Source: Bryobacterales bacterium KBS 96 (GTDB lineage: Bacteria; Acidobacteriota; Terriglobia; Bryobacterales; Bryobacteraceae). Taken from it: a stretch of DNA of 64,000 nt. The notes under the pieces are model-generated. The model saw only the letters and a program-made list of their open reading frames with translations. It ran no database searches and was not told the origin of the DNA. The DNA lies in contig KB906767.1 in NCBI GenBank assembly GCA_000381625.1, positions 903,683 through 967,682 of the forward strand. The letters are read 5' to 3'. A program made the translations under genes and the position numbers. Below, in pieces: positions 34,925 to 42,714 of the stretch. Within the stretch, counting starts at the first letter, position 1; each line of letters starts with the position of its first letter.

Positions 34925-37030
34925 CTACTCGGGCCGGCGAACGCCCTCTTCTTTCGCAAGGCGCACCCGCGCGCTTTCCAGCTTCTTCTGCACCTTCGAT
35001 ACGGCGCCGGGCTCGCGATCGCCGGGAGTGCTGGTGTTCCACTCGTTCAGCGATAGCTGCCATTGCGTGATGGCGTCCTTGATCTTGCCCTGCTTGAAGT
35101 ATACGTCGCCGAGGTGATCGTGGATGGTGGGATCTTTCGAAATGAACTGCAGCGAACGCTGCAATTGCTTCTCGGCGTCATCCAGGCGGTTCATCCTGTA
35201 ATACACCCAACCCATGCTGTCCAGATACGCGCCGTTATTGGGTTCCTGATCGAGCGCCCTCTGAATCATTTGCTGTGCCTCTGGCAGCCGCACATCCTGA
35301 TCGGCAAGCATATAACCGAGATAGTTCAGCGCAGCGGCATTATCCGGATCGAGCTGCAGCAGACGCCGGAATTCCGCTTCCGCTTCCGCTTCCTTCTTTT
35401 GCCGTTCCAGCATCACGCCACGCATGAACATCACGTTCACTTTTTGGTCGTCGGTCACGGCCAGTTTCTCGGCCTGGTCCAGGGTCTTGGCCATTTCCGG
35501 GAAATCGCGAGTGTTCTCGTAAACCTGGGCCAGCCCAAGCCAAGTCTCGCGGTCATGATCCTTGTTGCCGTCGAATCCCTTCTTCAACTCAGCCACCGCT
35601 TCGCTGGGTTTGTTCAGGTCGGTCAGCAGTTCGGCACGAACCGACCGAAGCGTCCGGTCGTCGGGATACTTCTTAGAAGCGGCGTCCGATTCCTGCTGCG
35701 CTTTGGTGTAATCCTTCGCCGTCCTGTAAGTGTCGATGACCTGCGCCTCGGCGCGCGGAGCGATTTCGGGATCGAACACAACAATCTGACGGAACGCGTC
35801 TACTGCCTGACCGTACTGTTCCAGGTTGCGGTACAGCAGCCCGAGCCGTTCCAGCATCATCGCCCGGTATCCCTTTTCGGCCGGATTGTAGGTCTTCTTT
35901 TCCGTATCTTTTAGAATCGAGTTCAACGTATTCACCGCATCCTGAACCTTGCCCTCCGATTCCAGGATGGTGACTTCGTTGTAACGTATTTCTAGGCTGT
36001 CGGGATCAATCGCCTTAGCCTTGTCGCTCGACTGCCGTGCAAGATCGAACTTCTTCTGCTGGCGATAAATCTGCGACATCCTCAAGTACGATTGAGCATC
36101 CTGCGGATTGGCTTTGACGATCTCTTGATAGAGATTCAGCGCTTCATCCAACTGGTTGGACAAGAGCAGATCCTGCGCCAGAGCTTGCTTGATCTCGACG
36201 CGCGCCGGGTCCAGCTTCAAGGCCTGCCGGTACGCAGTGGCAGCCAGCGAATAATCGTGCATCTGCTCGTAGCTGGTGGCCAGCATTGCAAAAGAGCGTG
36301 GGCTGGGGTCCTTCTTGGTCAGTTTTTCCAGCAGATCCGAAGCGCGGCGGGCATCTCCGCTATCCGCGTAGACCATCGCGAGGCCGCTCAGCGCATCCTC
36401 ATTCCCTGAGTCTTGATCGAGCGCTTTTTGAAACGCCTTTTCCGCTTCCGGCGTGTTCTGCATCAGCTTCTCAAGCCGGCCGAGCATAATCAGGCTGTCG
36501 ACATCCTTGGGATCGTGATCGGTGATGAGCTGATACTGCTCAACGGCCTTATGCAGCATCCCCTGATCGATCTTGTTGGTTTGCGAGTCGCCAATCTGCT
36601 GCGTGTAGATACGAGCAAGAACCCTCCGGGCATTCAGATCGTTGGGGTTATTCTTGAGGGCGCCTTCCGCTTCCAGCACCGCCTCCCGCAACCGCCCGGA
36701 CTCGCGGTACAGATCGGCAATGTCTTCCACCAGGAAATTTGCGCTCGGGTCCTCTTTCATCGCGAGGCGATAATTGTCAATCGCTTTATTCACGTAATCC
36801 GTGCGATTGCCGTACGCACTGGCCATCTCTTCGTACATATGGCCGACCGTGAAGTGGTAATAAGCTTCTGCCTTAATCGAAGGACCTTGTTTAATGGGCG
36901 CTTTGGAATTAAGGTTGATTCCGTCTTCCTTCGCTGGCGCGGATTGGAAGCAGAACGCTGTCATGGGCACGGCCAGAATGGCTGCCCCGAGGAGCAAAGT
37001 TCGCAGGGAGGAGGAAAAAATTCCAGGCAT
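34925..37030 (-). CDS. Exported tetratricopeptide repeat protein
   Basis: A 701-residue protein with a signal peptide (LRTLLLGAAILAVPMTAFC) followed by a run of about 14 or more TPR units across residues 50-680, such as AYYHFTVGHMYEEMASAYG, AEKAFQKALDQDSGNEDALSGLAMVYADSG, ALNLYQEIVKANPQDAQSYLRMSQIYRQQ and ALNYLGYMLADQDVRLPEAQ. The C-terminal block with YLDSMGWVYYRMNRLDDAEKQL and DPTIHDHLGDVYFKQGK is typical of periplasmic TPR scaffolds. It probably holds together an envelope complex. No partner is evident from neighbours. Confidence 0.87.
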   Translation of the reverse strand: MPGIFSSSLRTLLLGAAILAVPMTAFCFQSAPAKEDGINLNSKAPIKQGPSIKAEAYYHFTVGHMYEEMASAYGNRTDYVNKAIDNYRLAMKEDPSANFLVEDIADLYRESGRLREAVLEAEGALKNNPNDLNARRVLARIYTQQIGDSQTNKIDQGMLHKAVEQYQLITDHDPKDVDSLIMLGRLEKLMQNTPEAEKAFQKALDQDSGNEDALSGLAMVYADSGDARRASDLLEKLTKKDPSPRSFAMLATSYEQMHDYSLAATAYRQALKLDPARVEIKQALAQDLLLSNQLDEALNLYQEIVKANPQDAQSYLRMSQIYRQQKKFDLARQSSDKAKAIDPDSLEIRYNEVTILESEGKVQDAVNTLNSILKDTEKKTYNPAEKGYRAMMLERLGLLYRNLEQYGQAVDAFRQIVVFDPEIAPRAEAQVIDTYRTAKDYTKAQQESDAASKKYPDDRTLRSVRAELLTDLNKPSEAVAELKKGFDGNKDHDRETWLGLAQVYENTRDFPEMAKTLDQAEKLAVTDDQKVNVMFMRGVMLERQKKEAEAEAEFRRLLQLDPDNAAALNYLGYMLADQDVRLPEAQQMIQRALDQEPNNGAYLDSMGWVYYRMNRLDDAEKQLQRSLQFISKDPTIHDHLGDVYFKQGKIKDAITQWQLSLNEWNTSTPGDREPGAVSKVQKKLESARVRLAKEEGVRRPE

Positions 37031-37190
37031 TGATACCGCTTAAGCGTTCGTGTTTTACAGCATCATTAGAGACTGCTGCTGATACCAAGTATAGCCCGGT
37101 CGCCATGGCTGCCTCCCACTTCCTTGTGTCGGTAATTGTCCGAGGGCCGGCCTTCGGCGTGCGTTCAACCTAACGGGCTAGGCTGGTTAC

Positions 37191-38183
37191 GTGCCAGCCG
37201 CACAGAAAACGAAGCCGCTGTTGGTGGTGGTGGGGCCGACCGGTTCCGGAAAGACCGCCCTCGCGCTAGAGATTGCCGAACGGTTCCAGGGCGAAATCGT
37301 GAACTGCGATTCGGTTCAGGTTTATCGCGGCTTCAACATTGGAGCAGCAAAATTGCTGGAATCCGAACGGCGTGGTATCCCACACCATCTTTTTGATGTC
37401 GCGGGACCCGAAACAGAGTTCACGGCCGGAGACTATCTCCGCAACGCGCGCCTGGCTCTCGCCGGAATCTCGTCCAGAAATTGCATCGCTATCGTCGCGG
37501 GCGGCGCTGGATTTTATCTGCGCGCGCTGCTTCACGGACTCTCCCCCGCCCCGCTACGCGACGAGCAATTGCGCGCCCGCTTCGACCGGATCGCCCAAAA
37601 ACGTCCATCTTCCCTTCACTTCCTACTGCGCCAGTGCGACCCAGCCGCCGCGGCCGGCATCCATCCAAACGACCGGCAAAAATTGATTCGCGCACTTGAA
37701 ATTTCCATACTTGCCCGGCAGACGTCGTCGCATGTACAGAGCCGCCCACGCGCGCCGCTGGAAGGTTACGCCGTCCTCAAGATTGGATTGAATCCGGATC
37801 GATCTGAATTACGCGAGCAACTGGCTCGCCGTGCCGAACGCATGTTTCAGGAAGGTCTGATCGAGGAAACTCGCGAGTTACTGACCGTTGGCTATAGCAT
37901 CGATTCGAAACCGATGCAGTCGGTTGGTTACAAACAGGCAACTCAAGTTCTCGCCGGCAAGTTATCGTTACAGAACGCGATGGAAGAGTGCATAGCCAGA
38001 ACACGGCAGTATGCAAAACGTCAGATGACATGGTTTCGCGCCGAGCACGATATCGTATGGCTCAATGGATTCGGAACGGAACGGGACGTGCAGGCGGACG
38101 CCGTTTCGCTGGCGCAGTCGCATCTGGTGTCCTCTTTCGACAAAAAGGTGTTCACATCCGAACAGACTAGCCATACTCGCTGA
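37191..38183 (+). CDS. miaA: tRNA dimethylallyltransferase
   Basis: A 330-residue enzyme that adds dimethylallyl to A37 of tRNAs reading UNN codons. The Walker A LVVVGPTGSGKTALALEIAERF, NCDSVQVYRGFNIGAAKL, PHHLFDVAGPETEFTAGDY, IVAGGAGFYLRALLHGL and the C-terminal QSVGYKQATQVLAG with ARTRQYAKRQMTWFR are all in place. GTG 37191 is the start. The C-terminal tail beyond about residue 300 is not conserved. It is divergent from the TPR gene. Confidence 0.95.
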   Translation: MPAAQKTKPLLVVVGPTGSGKTALALEIAERFQGEIVNCDSVQVYRGFNIGAAKLLESERRGIPHHLFDVAGPETEFTAGDYLRNARLALAGISSRNCIAIVAGGAGFYLRALLHGLSPAPLRDEQLRARFDRIAQKRPSSLHFLLRQCDPAAAAGIHPNDRQKLIRALEISILARQTSSHVQSRPRAPLEGYAVLKIGLNPDRSELREQLARRAERMFQEGLIEETRELLTVGYSIDSKPMQSVGYKQATQVLAGKLSLQNAMEECIARTRQYAKRQMTWFRAEHDIVWLNGFGTERDVQADAVSLAQSHLVSSFDKKVFTSEQTSHTR

Positions 38184-38200
38184 TTTGCCGTTTGCCTCAC

Positions 38201-38235
38201 ACTAACTAATTTGTAAATTTTTTGTATCAGTTAGT
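38201..38235. repeat. AT-rich inverted repeat after miaA
   Basis: Arms ACTAACT (38201-38207) and AGTTAGT (38229-38235) flank a 21-base AT-rich centre with a T6 run, between miaA and a small secreted-protein gene. The centre is too long for a compact terminator; an operator or promoter region of the downstream gene is possible. Confidence 0.3.
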
Positions 38236-38329
38236 CCGAATTTCGGAACCTTTCCCGCCGTGATTCGTATTAAGTCTCGAAGCGTTTGGGGCTCCCCCTT
38301 CCCAGCCCGCTTTGAAGGAGAGTGCTTTC

Positions 38330-38692
38330 ATGATGAAGAAGTTGCTTTTCAGTTTCGGTACTGTCGCCTTGGTCTCCGCGTTTGCTGCCTCGTCCTACTC
38401 GGTAACGTTGTTCGACGAAAGCACACTTGACGGGAAATCGCTGAAGCCCGGCCAGTACAAAGTGCAAGTCAACGACGCTAGTGTCGTGCTGAAGCATAAC
38501 AAGGAAATAACAGAAGTACCCGCAACGACGGAACTCGCGAACAAGAAGTTCTCCATTACGTCCGTCCTCTACAACGATCAGCATGAAGTGACGGGAATTC
38601 AACTTGGCGGAACAAACAAGAAGATCGTGTTTGGAAGCGCCGCGGCGCAAAAAGGCGGCCACTCATCCGCGGTAAAGTCAGTCATTAAATAG
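38330..38692 (+). CDS. Small exported protein of unknown function
   Basis: A 120-residue protein with a signal peptide (MMKKLLFSFGTVALVSAFAASSYS). The mature part reads VTLFDESTLDGKSLKPGQYKVQVN, DASVVLKHNKEITEVPATTEL and KKFSITSVLYNDQHEVTGIQLGGTNKKIVFG. It looks like a small all-beta domain, and resembles short acidobacterial exported proteins I cannot name further. AAGGAG lies about 10 bases before ATG 38330, which decides the start over the upstream in-frame TTG. It is bounded by miaA and the TPR gene on the same strand. Confidence 0.75.
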   Translation: MMKKLLFSFGTVALVSAFAASSYSVTLFDESTLDGKSLKPGQYKVQVNDASVVLKHNKEITEVPATTELANKKFSITSVLYNDQHEVTGIQLGGTNKKIVFGSAAAQKGGHSSAVKSVIK

Positions 38693-38780
38693 CTCTTCCA
38701 GTAGCTCTCCCGCTATCGAAAGTCCAGCTCTTTATTCTAAATTCCCAACGATTCCCCCCTGCTACGATGGAGACGTGCAA

Positions 38781-39971
38781 ATGTCGCGTCTCCTTTTTTT
38801 GTGTCTGTTTTGGACGCCTCTGATGCACGGCGCGGCAGCTACCGTATTGGTGGTTCCGTTTCATAACGAGTCTCAGAATGCGGACTTGAACTGGATTGGA
38901 GAAAGCATCTCCGAGACAATCGGCACGGAATTGAGCGCGAGCGGCCAAATTGTCCTCGACCGCGATGCACGCAACGAGGGATATCGCCGGCTCGACCTGA
39001 AACCGGACGCGCTGCTGACTAAAGCGACATTGTGGAAATTGGGACAGACGCTCGATGCCGATCACGTCTGTTACGGAGCTTATCAAATTTCGCTGCCCAC
39101 CCCCGACGCGCAGGCCCGCGATGGATCGATTCGGATTAGCGCTCGCTTTCTCGATCTTAAGAAATTACGCGATGCTACCGAATTCTCGGAGACAGGCAAG
39201 TTGGCCGACCTCTCGCGCCTCGAAGAACACCTGGCATGGCAGACCATCCGATATTTGGATCCGAACTCCTCAATTACCGCGGATCAATTGTTGAAGCCTT
39301 CCAACCTGACTCGTCTCGATGCCAAGGAGAGCTACATTCGCGGCCTGCTTTCAAGCAATGACGAGCAGCGTCAAAAGTGGTTTCAACAGGCCGTGGCGCT
39401 GGATCCGCAATATGCGCAACCACAATACGAACTGGGTAAGCTTGCGCTATCGCAAAAGCAGTATCCGCTTGCCGTGAAGTGGTTCGCCAAAGTGCCGTTG
39501 GGCGATCCGCTCTACCTGGAAGCGCAATTCCGCATGGGCCTCGGTTCTTATCTGGCTGGCGATTTCCGGACAGCGGAGACATGTTTTCGCGATCTGTCGC
39601 ACGCAGTGCCGCTGAATGAAGTTTTTAACAATTTGGGCGCTGCTGAAAGCCGGCTGAACGAGTCCACGGCGATGGCGGACTTGCATCACGCTCTCGAAGG
39701 CGACGAAACCGATTCGACGTACAACTTCAACATCGGCCTGCTACTTTATCGACAGGCCGATTACGACAATGCCGCGCGATACTTTGCGACCGTCATGAAG
39801 CGCAACCCGCAGGACCACGAAGCCGGCACGCTGCTGGCCCGGTGCAAACAGCACACGCCCCCCGATGAGCTTACTAATCCCAAATTGATCGCGTCCGAAC
39901 GCCTGAAGAAGAATTTCGATATAACGGCGTTCCGCCAACTAAAGGCGATGCTACAAAGCGCAAAGCAGTAA
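38781..39971 (+). CDS. Exported TPR protein with FlgO/TolB-like N-terminal domain
   Basis: A 396-residue protein with a signal peptide (MSRLLFLCLFWTPLMHGA). Residues of about 20-150 read TVLVVPFHNESQNADLNWIGESISETIGTELSASG, LDADHVCYGAYQIS and IRISARFLDL, like the FlgO/TolB-type curved-sheet domain. Residues of about 190-380 hold TPR-like helices (WFQQAVALDPQYAQPQYELGKLALSQKQY, AMADLHHALEGDETDSTYNFNIGLLLYRQ). Proteins of this layout are envelope scaffolds. GGAG lies 8 bases before ATG 38781, preferred over the GTG at 38775. Confidence 0.78.
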   Translation: MSRLLFLCLFWTPLMHGAAATVLVVPFHNESQNADLNWIGESISETIGTELSASGQIVLDRDARNEGYRRLDLKPDALLTKATLWKLGQTLDADHVCYGAYQISLPTPDAQARDGSIRISARFLDLKKLRDATEFSETGKLADLSRLEEHLAWQTIRYLDPNSSITADQLLKPSNLTRLDAKESYIRGLLSSNDEQRQKWFQQAVALDPQYAQPQYELGKLALSQKQYPLAVKWFAKVPLGDPLYLEAQFRMGLGSYLAGDFRTAETCFRDLSHAVPLNEVFNNLGAAESRLNESTAMADLHHALEGDETDSTYNFNIGLLLYRQADYDNAARYFATVMKRNPQDHEAGTLLARCKQHTPPDELTNPKLIASERLKKNFDITAFRQLKAMLQSAKQ

Positions 39972-40080
39972 TTGTCGCTTTGATATGGCCGAATTTGCAA
40001 CGGACTATTGATTTGGCGGGCGAAATGCACGGACTTCCGCCCGTAGGATCGAAGTGACCAATTTATTTCGCCGCTCAGTA

Positions 40081-40101
40081 TTGACACCAGGCGATCGCCT
40101 G
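40081..40101. promoter_or_regulatory. Promoter-like TTGACA with palindrome before the LacI gene
   Basis: A consensus -35 hexamer TTGACA (40081-40086) is followed two bases later by a perfect 14-bp palindrome CAGGCGATCGCCTG (40088-40101), in the place of the promoter spacer and 54 bp upstream of the LacI-type gene. No good -10 hexamer follows at 17 bp, so the promoter call is weak. Autoregulation by the downstream repressor is inference. Confidence 0.4.
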
Positions 40102-40155
40102 TAGTGGACTGATGCCTGCAGGTAGGCGGATGGCGGAGAGGATCAATCTCGTCCA

Positions 40156-41184
40156 ATGAAGCGCGGAATGAGCATTCGGGAGGTGGCGAAGCGGGCGCGA
40201 GTCTCCACTGCCACGGTATCTCGAACCATTAATAACTCGAATCTCGTCGACCCTGGCACCGCTGCCCGTGTCATGCGGGCAGTCGAAGAACTCAACTATT
40301 ACCCCGACACGCACGCGCGTACTCTCGTCTCCGGAAGAAGCCGGATCTTGGGTCTTATCGTTTCCGACATCACGAATCCATTCTTCCCGGAGTTAATGAA
40401 AGGTTTTGAGGATTTGGCCGTGGCGGAAGGCTACGAGATCCTCGTCGGCTCCACCAATTACGATTGCACTCGAATGGAAATCTGCGTGCGGCGCATGCTG
40501 GAGAGAAAAGTGGACGGTATCGCCATTATGACCTCCGAGCGCGACGCTCCGCTCATCGAGCAACTTGCGCGCCGGCGTATCCCAATCGCCTTTCTCGATG
40601 TTGGGCCAGAGCGGAAGCACTTCTGGAACATCGAAGTGAACTACGCCATGGGAATCGGCGAAGCGGTGGATCACTTGAGGGAGCTTGGACATGAGTGCAT
40701 TGCGTTCATCAGCGGTCCCCAAGCGCTGTATTCCGCGCAGACTCGGCGGGAGGCATTCCTGGCCAAGCTGAAAACAGCCGGTCAAGCCGGAAGCGAGCCC
40801 AATGTCGTGGAAGGAGATCACACGGTCGATGGCGGCCTCATCGCGATGCAAAGGCTGCTTGCAACGCACCCGCGGTGCTCGGCCGTCATTGGCTCAAATG
40901 ACCTATCGGCAATCGGAGCCCTACGAGCGATTCATCGGGCCGGTTTGCGCGTACCGGAGGACATCTCGCTGGTCGGGTTCGATGACATTCACTTAGCCGA
41001 TTTCACGGAGCCTCCGCTGACCACCATCCGCCTGTCCCGCATCGACGTGGCGACGCGAGCGATCTCCTGGCTGATCGCGGAAATCGAAGAACGGCAGCCG
41101 CCCGAAAAGTTAGTCTCGCCGATTGAGACACATCTGGTGATCCGGCAATCCACAGCGCGAGTCAACGGGACCAAATCCACGTAA
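40156..41184 (+). CDS. LacI family transcriptional regulator
   Basis: A 342-residue repressor. The helix-turn-helix and hinge are at residues 5-62 (MSIREVAKRARVSTATVSRTINN, AARVMRAVEELNYYPDTHAR). The periplasmic-binding-like sensor core follows: ILGLIVSDITNPFFPELMKGFE, VDGIAIMTSERD, CSAVIGSNDLSAIGALRAIHRAGLRVPEDISLVGFDDI, FTEPPLTTIRL. Sugar-like ligands are usual for the family. Its targets are unknown; its own upstream palindrome is one candidate. ATG 40168 (MSIRE) is an alternative start. Confidence 0.92.
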   Translation: MKRGMSIREVAKRARVSTATVSRTINNSNLVDPGTAARVMRAVEELNYYPDTHARTLVSGRSRILGLIVSDITNPFFPELMKGFEDLAVAEGYEILVGSTNYDCTRMEICVRRMLERKVDGIAIMTSERDAPLIEQLARRRIPIAFLDVGPERKHFWNIEVNYAMGIGEAVDHLRELGHECIAFISGPQALYSAQTRREAFLAKLKTAGQAGSEPNVVEGDHTVDGGLIAMQRLLATHPRCSAVIGSNDLSAIGALRAIHRAGLRVPEDISLVGFDDIHLADFTEPPLTTIRLSRIDVATRAISWLIAEIEERQPPEKLVSPIETHLVIRQSTARVNGTKST

Positions 41185-41191
41185 TGTAAGC

Positions 41192-41212
41192 GGTCGAGGC
41201 ATGCCTCGATCC
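41192..41212. repeat. Intergenic palindromic repeat, copy 1
   Basis: A 21-bp unit built on the perfect 16-bp palindrome TCGAGGCATGCCTCGA, 7 bp after the LacI-type stop codon. The identical 21-bp unit occurs in opposite orientation at 42532-42552. It may be a REP-like element or part of a transcription stop; no T-run follows it. Confidence 0.6.
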
Positions 41213-41258
41213 AACGGCCTGCCTGAATCAGGTACGATGAACCCCAGGAGACCGCCGG

Positions 41259-41675
41259 ATGTACAAGCTGCTGTTTGGGTGCCTGCTGGCCACGAGCGCG
41301 GTGTACGGACAAACAAATGACTTGGTCGACCGGATTGCGCCGCTATACGTCAAAACCAAAGTCGATGCCCAATACACCGATAGAGCAGCCACGGCCGGGC
41401 TGAAGGGCGCGGTCGTTCTTCGGATCGTCATAGATCGCGACGGCATACCTCGAGACCCGAAGTTTATCTCCTTTGTCGATGAACGCGATCCTGCCAACCC
41501 TAAGACTCGTTCCGCGGCGCTAGGCCTGGACGAATCGGCAATGGCGGCAGTGCGCAAGTGGCGCTTTAGCCCGGCGATAAAGGATCTGGGTCCGGTCGCG
41601 ACGTACGCAACTGTCGAGATGACTTTCCATGGTCCGGAGCATTCGCCGCCTGGGCGCTTTCAAGAACATCAATGA
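41259..41675 (+). CDS. Small exported protein with TonB C-terminal-like domain
   Basis: A 138-residue protein with a cleavable-looking signal peptide (MYKLLFGCLLATSAVYGQ) followed almost at once by a TonB C-terminal domain: APLYVKTKVDAQYTDRAATAGLKGAVVLRIVIDRDGIPRD, DESAMAAVRKWRFSPA and VATYATVEMTF. There is no proline-rich spacer and no clear membrane anchor, so it is not a complete energy transducer. AGGAG lies 9 bases before the ATG. It ends 9 bp from the convergent SDR gene. Confidence 0.82.
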   Translation: MYKLLFGCLLATSAVYGQTNDLVDRIAPLYVKTKVDAQYTDRAATAGLKGAVVLRIVIDRDGIPRDPKFISFVDERDPANPKTRSAALGLDESAMAAVRKWRFSPAIKDLGPVATYATVEMTFHGPEHSPPGRFQEHQ

Positions 41676-41684
41676 GCGCTCGCC

Positions 41685-42455
41685 TTACCGCGCGCACCAG
41701 CCGCCGTCGATCAGGATGTCCGTGCCGGTGATGAATCCCGCGGCGTCGGAACATAGATAGCGGGCCAGCGTTCCGATCTCCTCCACTTTGCCCCAGCGTC
41801 CAACCGGGAGATTCGCGAGAAACTGCGCGTTCAGTTCCGGGTTCTGCATCAGCGGCGCATTCATCTCGGTGCCGAACGGCCCGGGGCTAATGCCGTTCAC
41901 GGTAATGCCTTCCGGCGCAAGTTCCAGCGCCAAGGCGCGGATCAGGCCCAGCAGCGCGGTTTTGCTGGATGAATACGCGCTACGTCCGGGCAGCGAAATG
42001 TGACTCATGATCGACGTCATATTGAGAATCCGCCCGTAGCCTGAGCCCTTCATGTGCGGCACAAACGACCGGCACATCAGGAACACGCTAGTCAGATTGC
42101 TGTCCATGACGCTGCGCCACTCCTCGAAGGTGAAATCGATGAGGTTTTTACGGAGATTGATGCCGGCATTGTTGATAAGGATCTGCACTTTGCCCAGCCG
42201 GTCCGACACTTCCGATTCCAGTCTCTGTACCTGTTCCTCGTATCTAACATCGGCAACAAAAACGGCCGCTCTTCCGGCGGAATGCTCGATCTCGCTTTTT
42301 ACAGCCGCCAATTTCTGCTCGTCGCGGGAAACGAGCGCGATGGTGGCTCCCGCCTCGCTGAGCGATAGAGCCATCGCCTTGCCCAATCCTTTGCTGGCCC
42401 CCGTGATCAACGCGATCTTTCCATCCAGCCTCAACCCGGCTGCTTCGTTCGACAT
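41685..42455 (-). CDS. Short-chain dehydrogenase/reductase (SDR)
   Basis: A 256-residue classical SDR. The cofactor site is GKIALITGASKGLGKAMALS, then LINNAGIN, the catalytic Ser in MTSIMSHIS, and the Tyr-Lys pair in YSSSKTALLGLIRAL. The C-terminal ITGTDILIDGGW completes the fold. The Ser-Arg-Asp after the second strand (SRDEQKL) suggests NADP preference. The exact substrate is unknown; the sequence recalls gluconate 5-dehydrogenase and 3-oxoacyl reductase types. AAGGAG lies 5 bases before the ATG. Confidence 0.92.
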   Translation of the reverse strand: MSNEAAGLRLDGKIALITGASKGLGKAMALSLSEAGATIALVSRDEQKLAAVKSEIEHSAGRAAVFVADVRYEEQVQRLESEVSDRLGKVQILINNAGINLRKNLIDFTFEEWRSVMDSNLTSVFLMCRSFVPHMKGSGYGRILNMTSIMSHISLPGRSAYSSSKTALLGLIRALALELAPEGITVNGISPGPFGTEMNAPLMQNPELNAQFLANLPVGRWGKVEEIGTLARYLCSDAAGFITGTDILIDGGWCAR

Positions 42456-42531
42456 TTCTCTCCTTGTGCTTTGCGATTCTCTATCGAAAGATTACAGAAT
42501 CACGTTCGGACGATCCGTCAGTCTGTCGTAG

Positions 42532-42552
42532 GGATCGAGGCATGCCTCGACC
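42532..42552. repeat. Intergenic palindromic repeat, copy 2 (inverted)
   Basis: The reverse complement of the 21-bp unit at 41192-41212, with the same 16-bp palindrome core TCGAGGCATGCCTCGA. It lies between the divergent SDR and PSD1 genes, so the two copies bracket the TonB-like and SDR genes. The rest of 42456-42714 shows no other feature. Confidence 0.6.
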
Positions 42553-42714
42553 ACACTCAAGCCGCATTTTATCGTGTGGGAGAATGTCCTCCACACAGCG
42601 GCGGCAGGATGACCATCTCGCATCCTCACCCTGCGAACTCCGGCGAGTTGCGGGCCTCGGCTTCGGGGGCGTATAGTCGAAGGCACTTCCATTTTGGAGG
42701 CAAGTTAACAGAGG

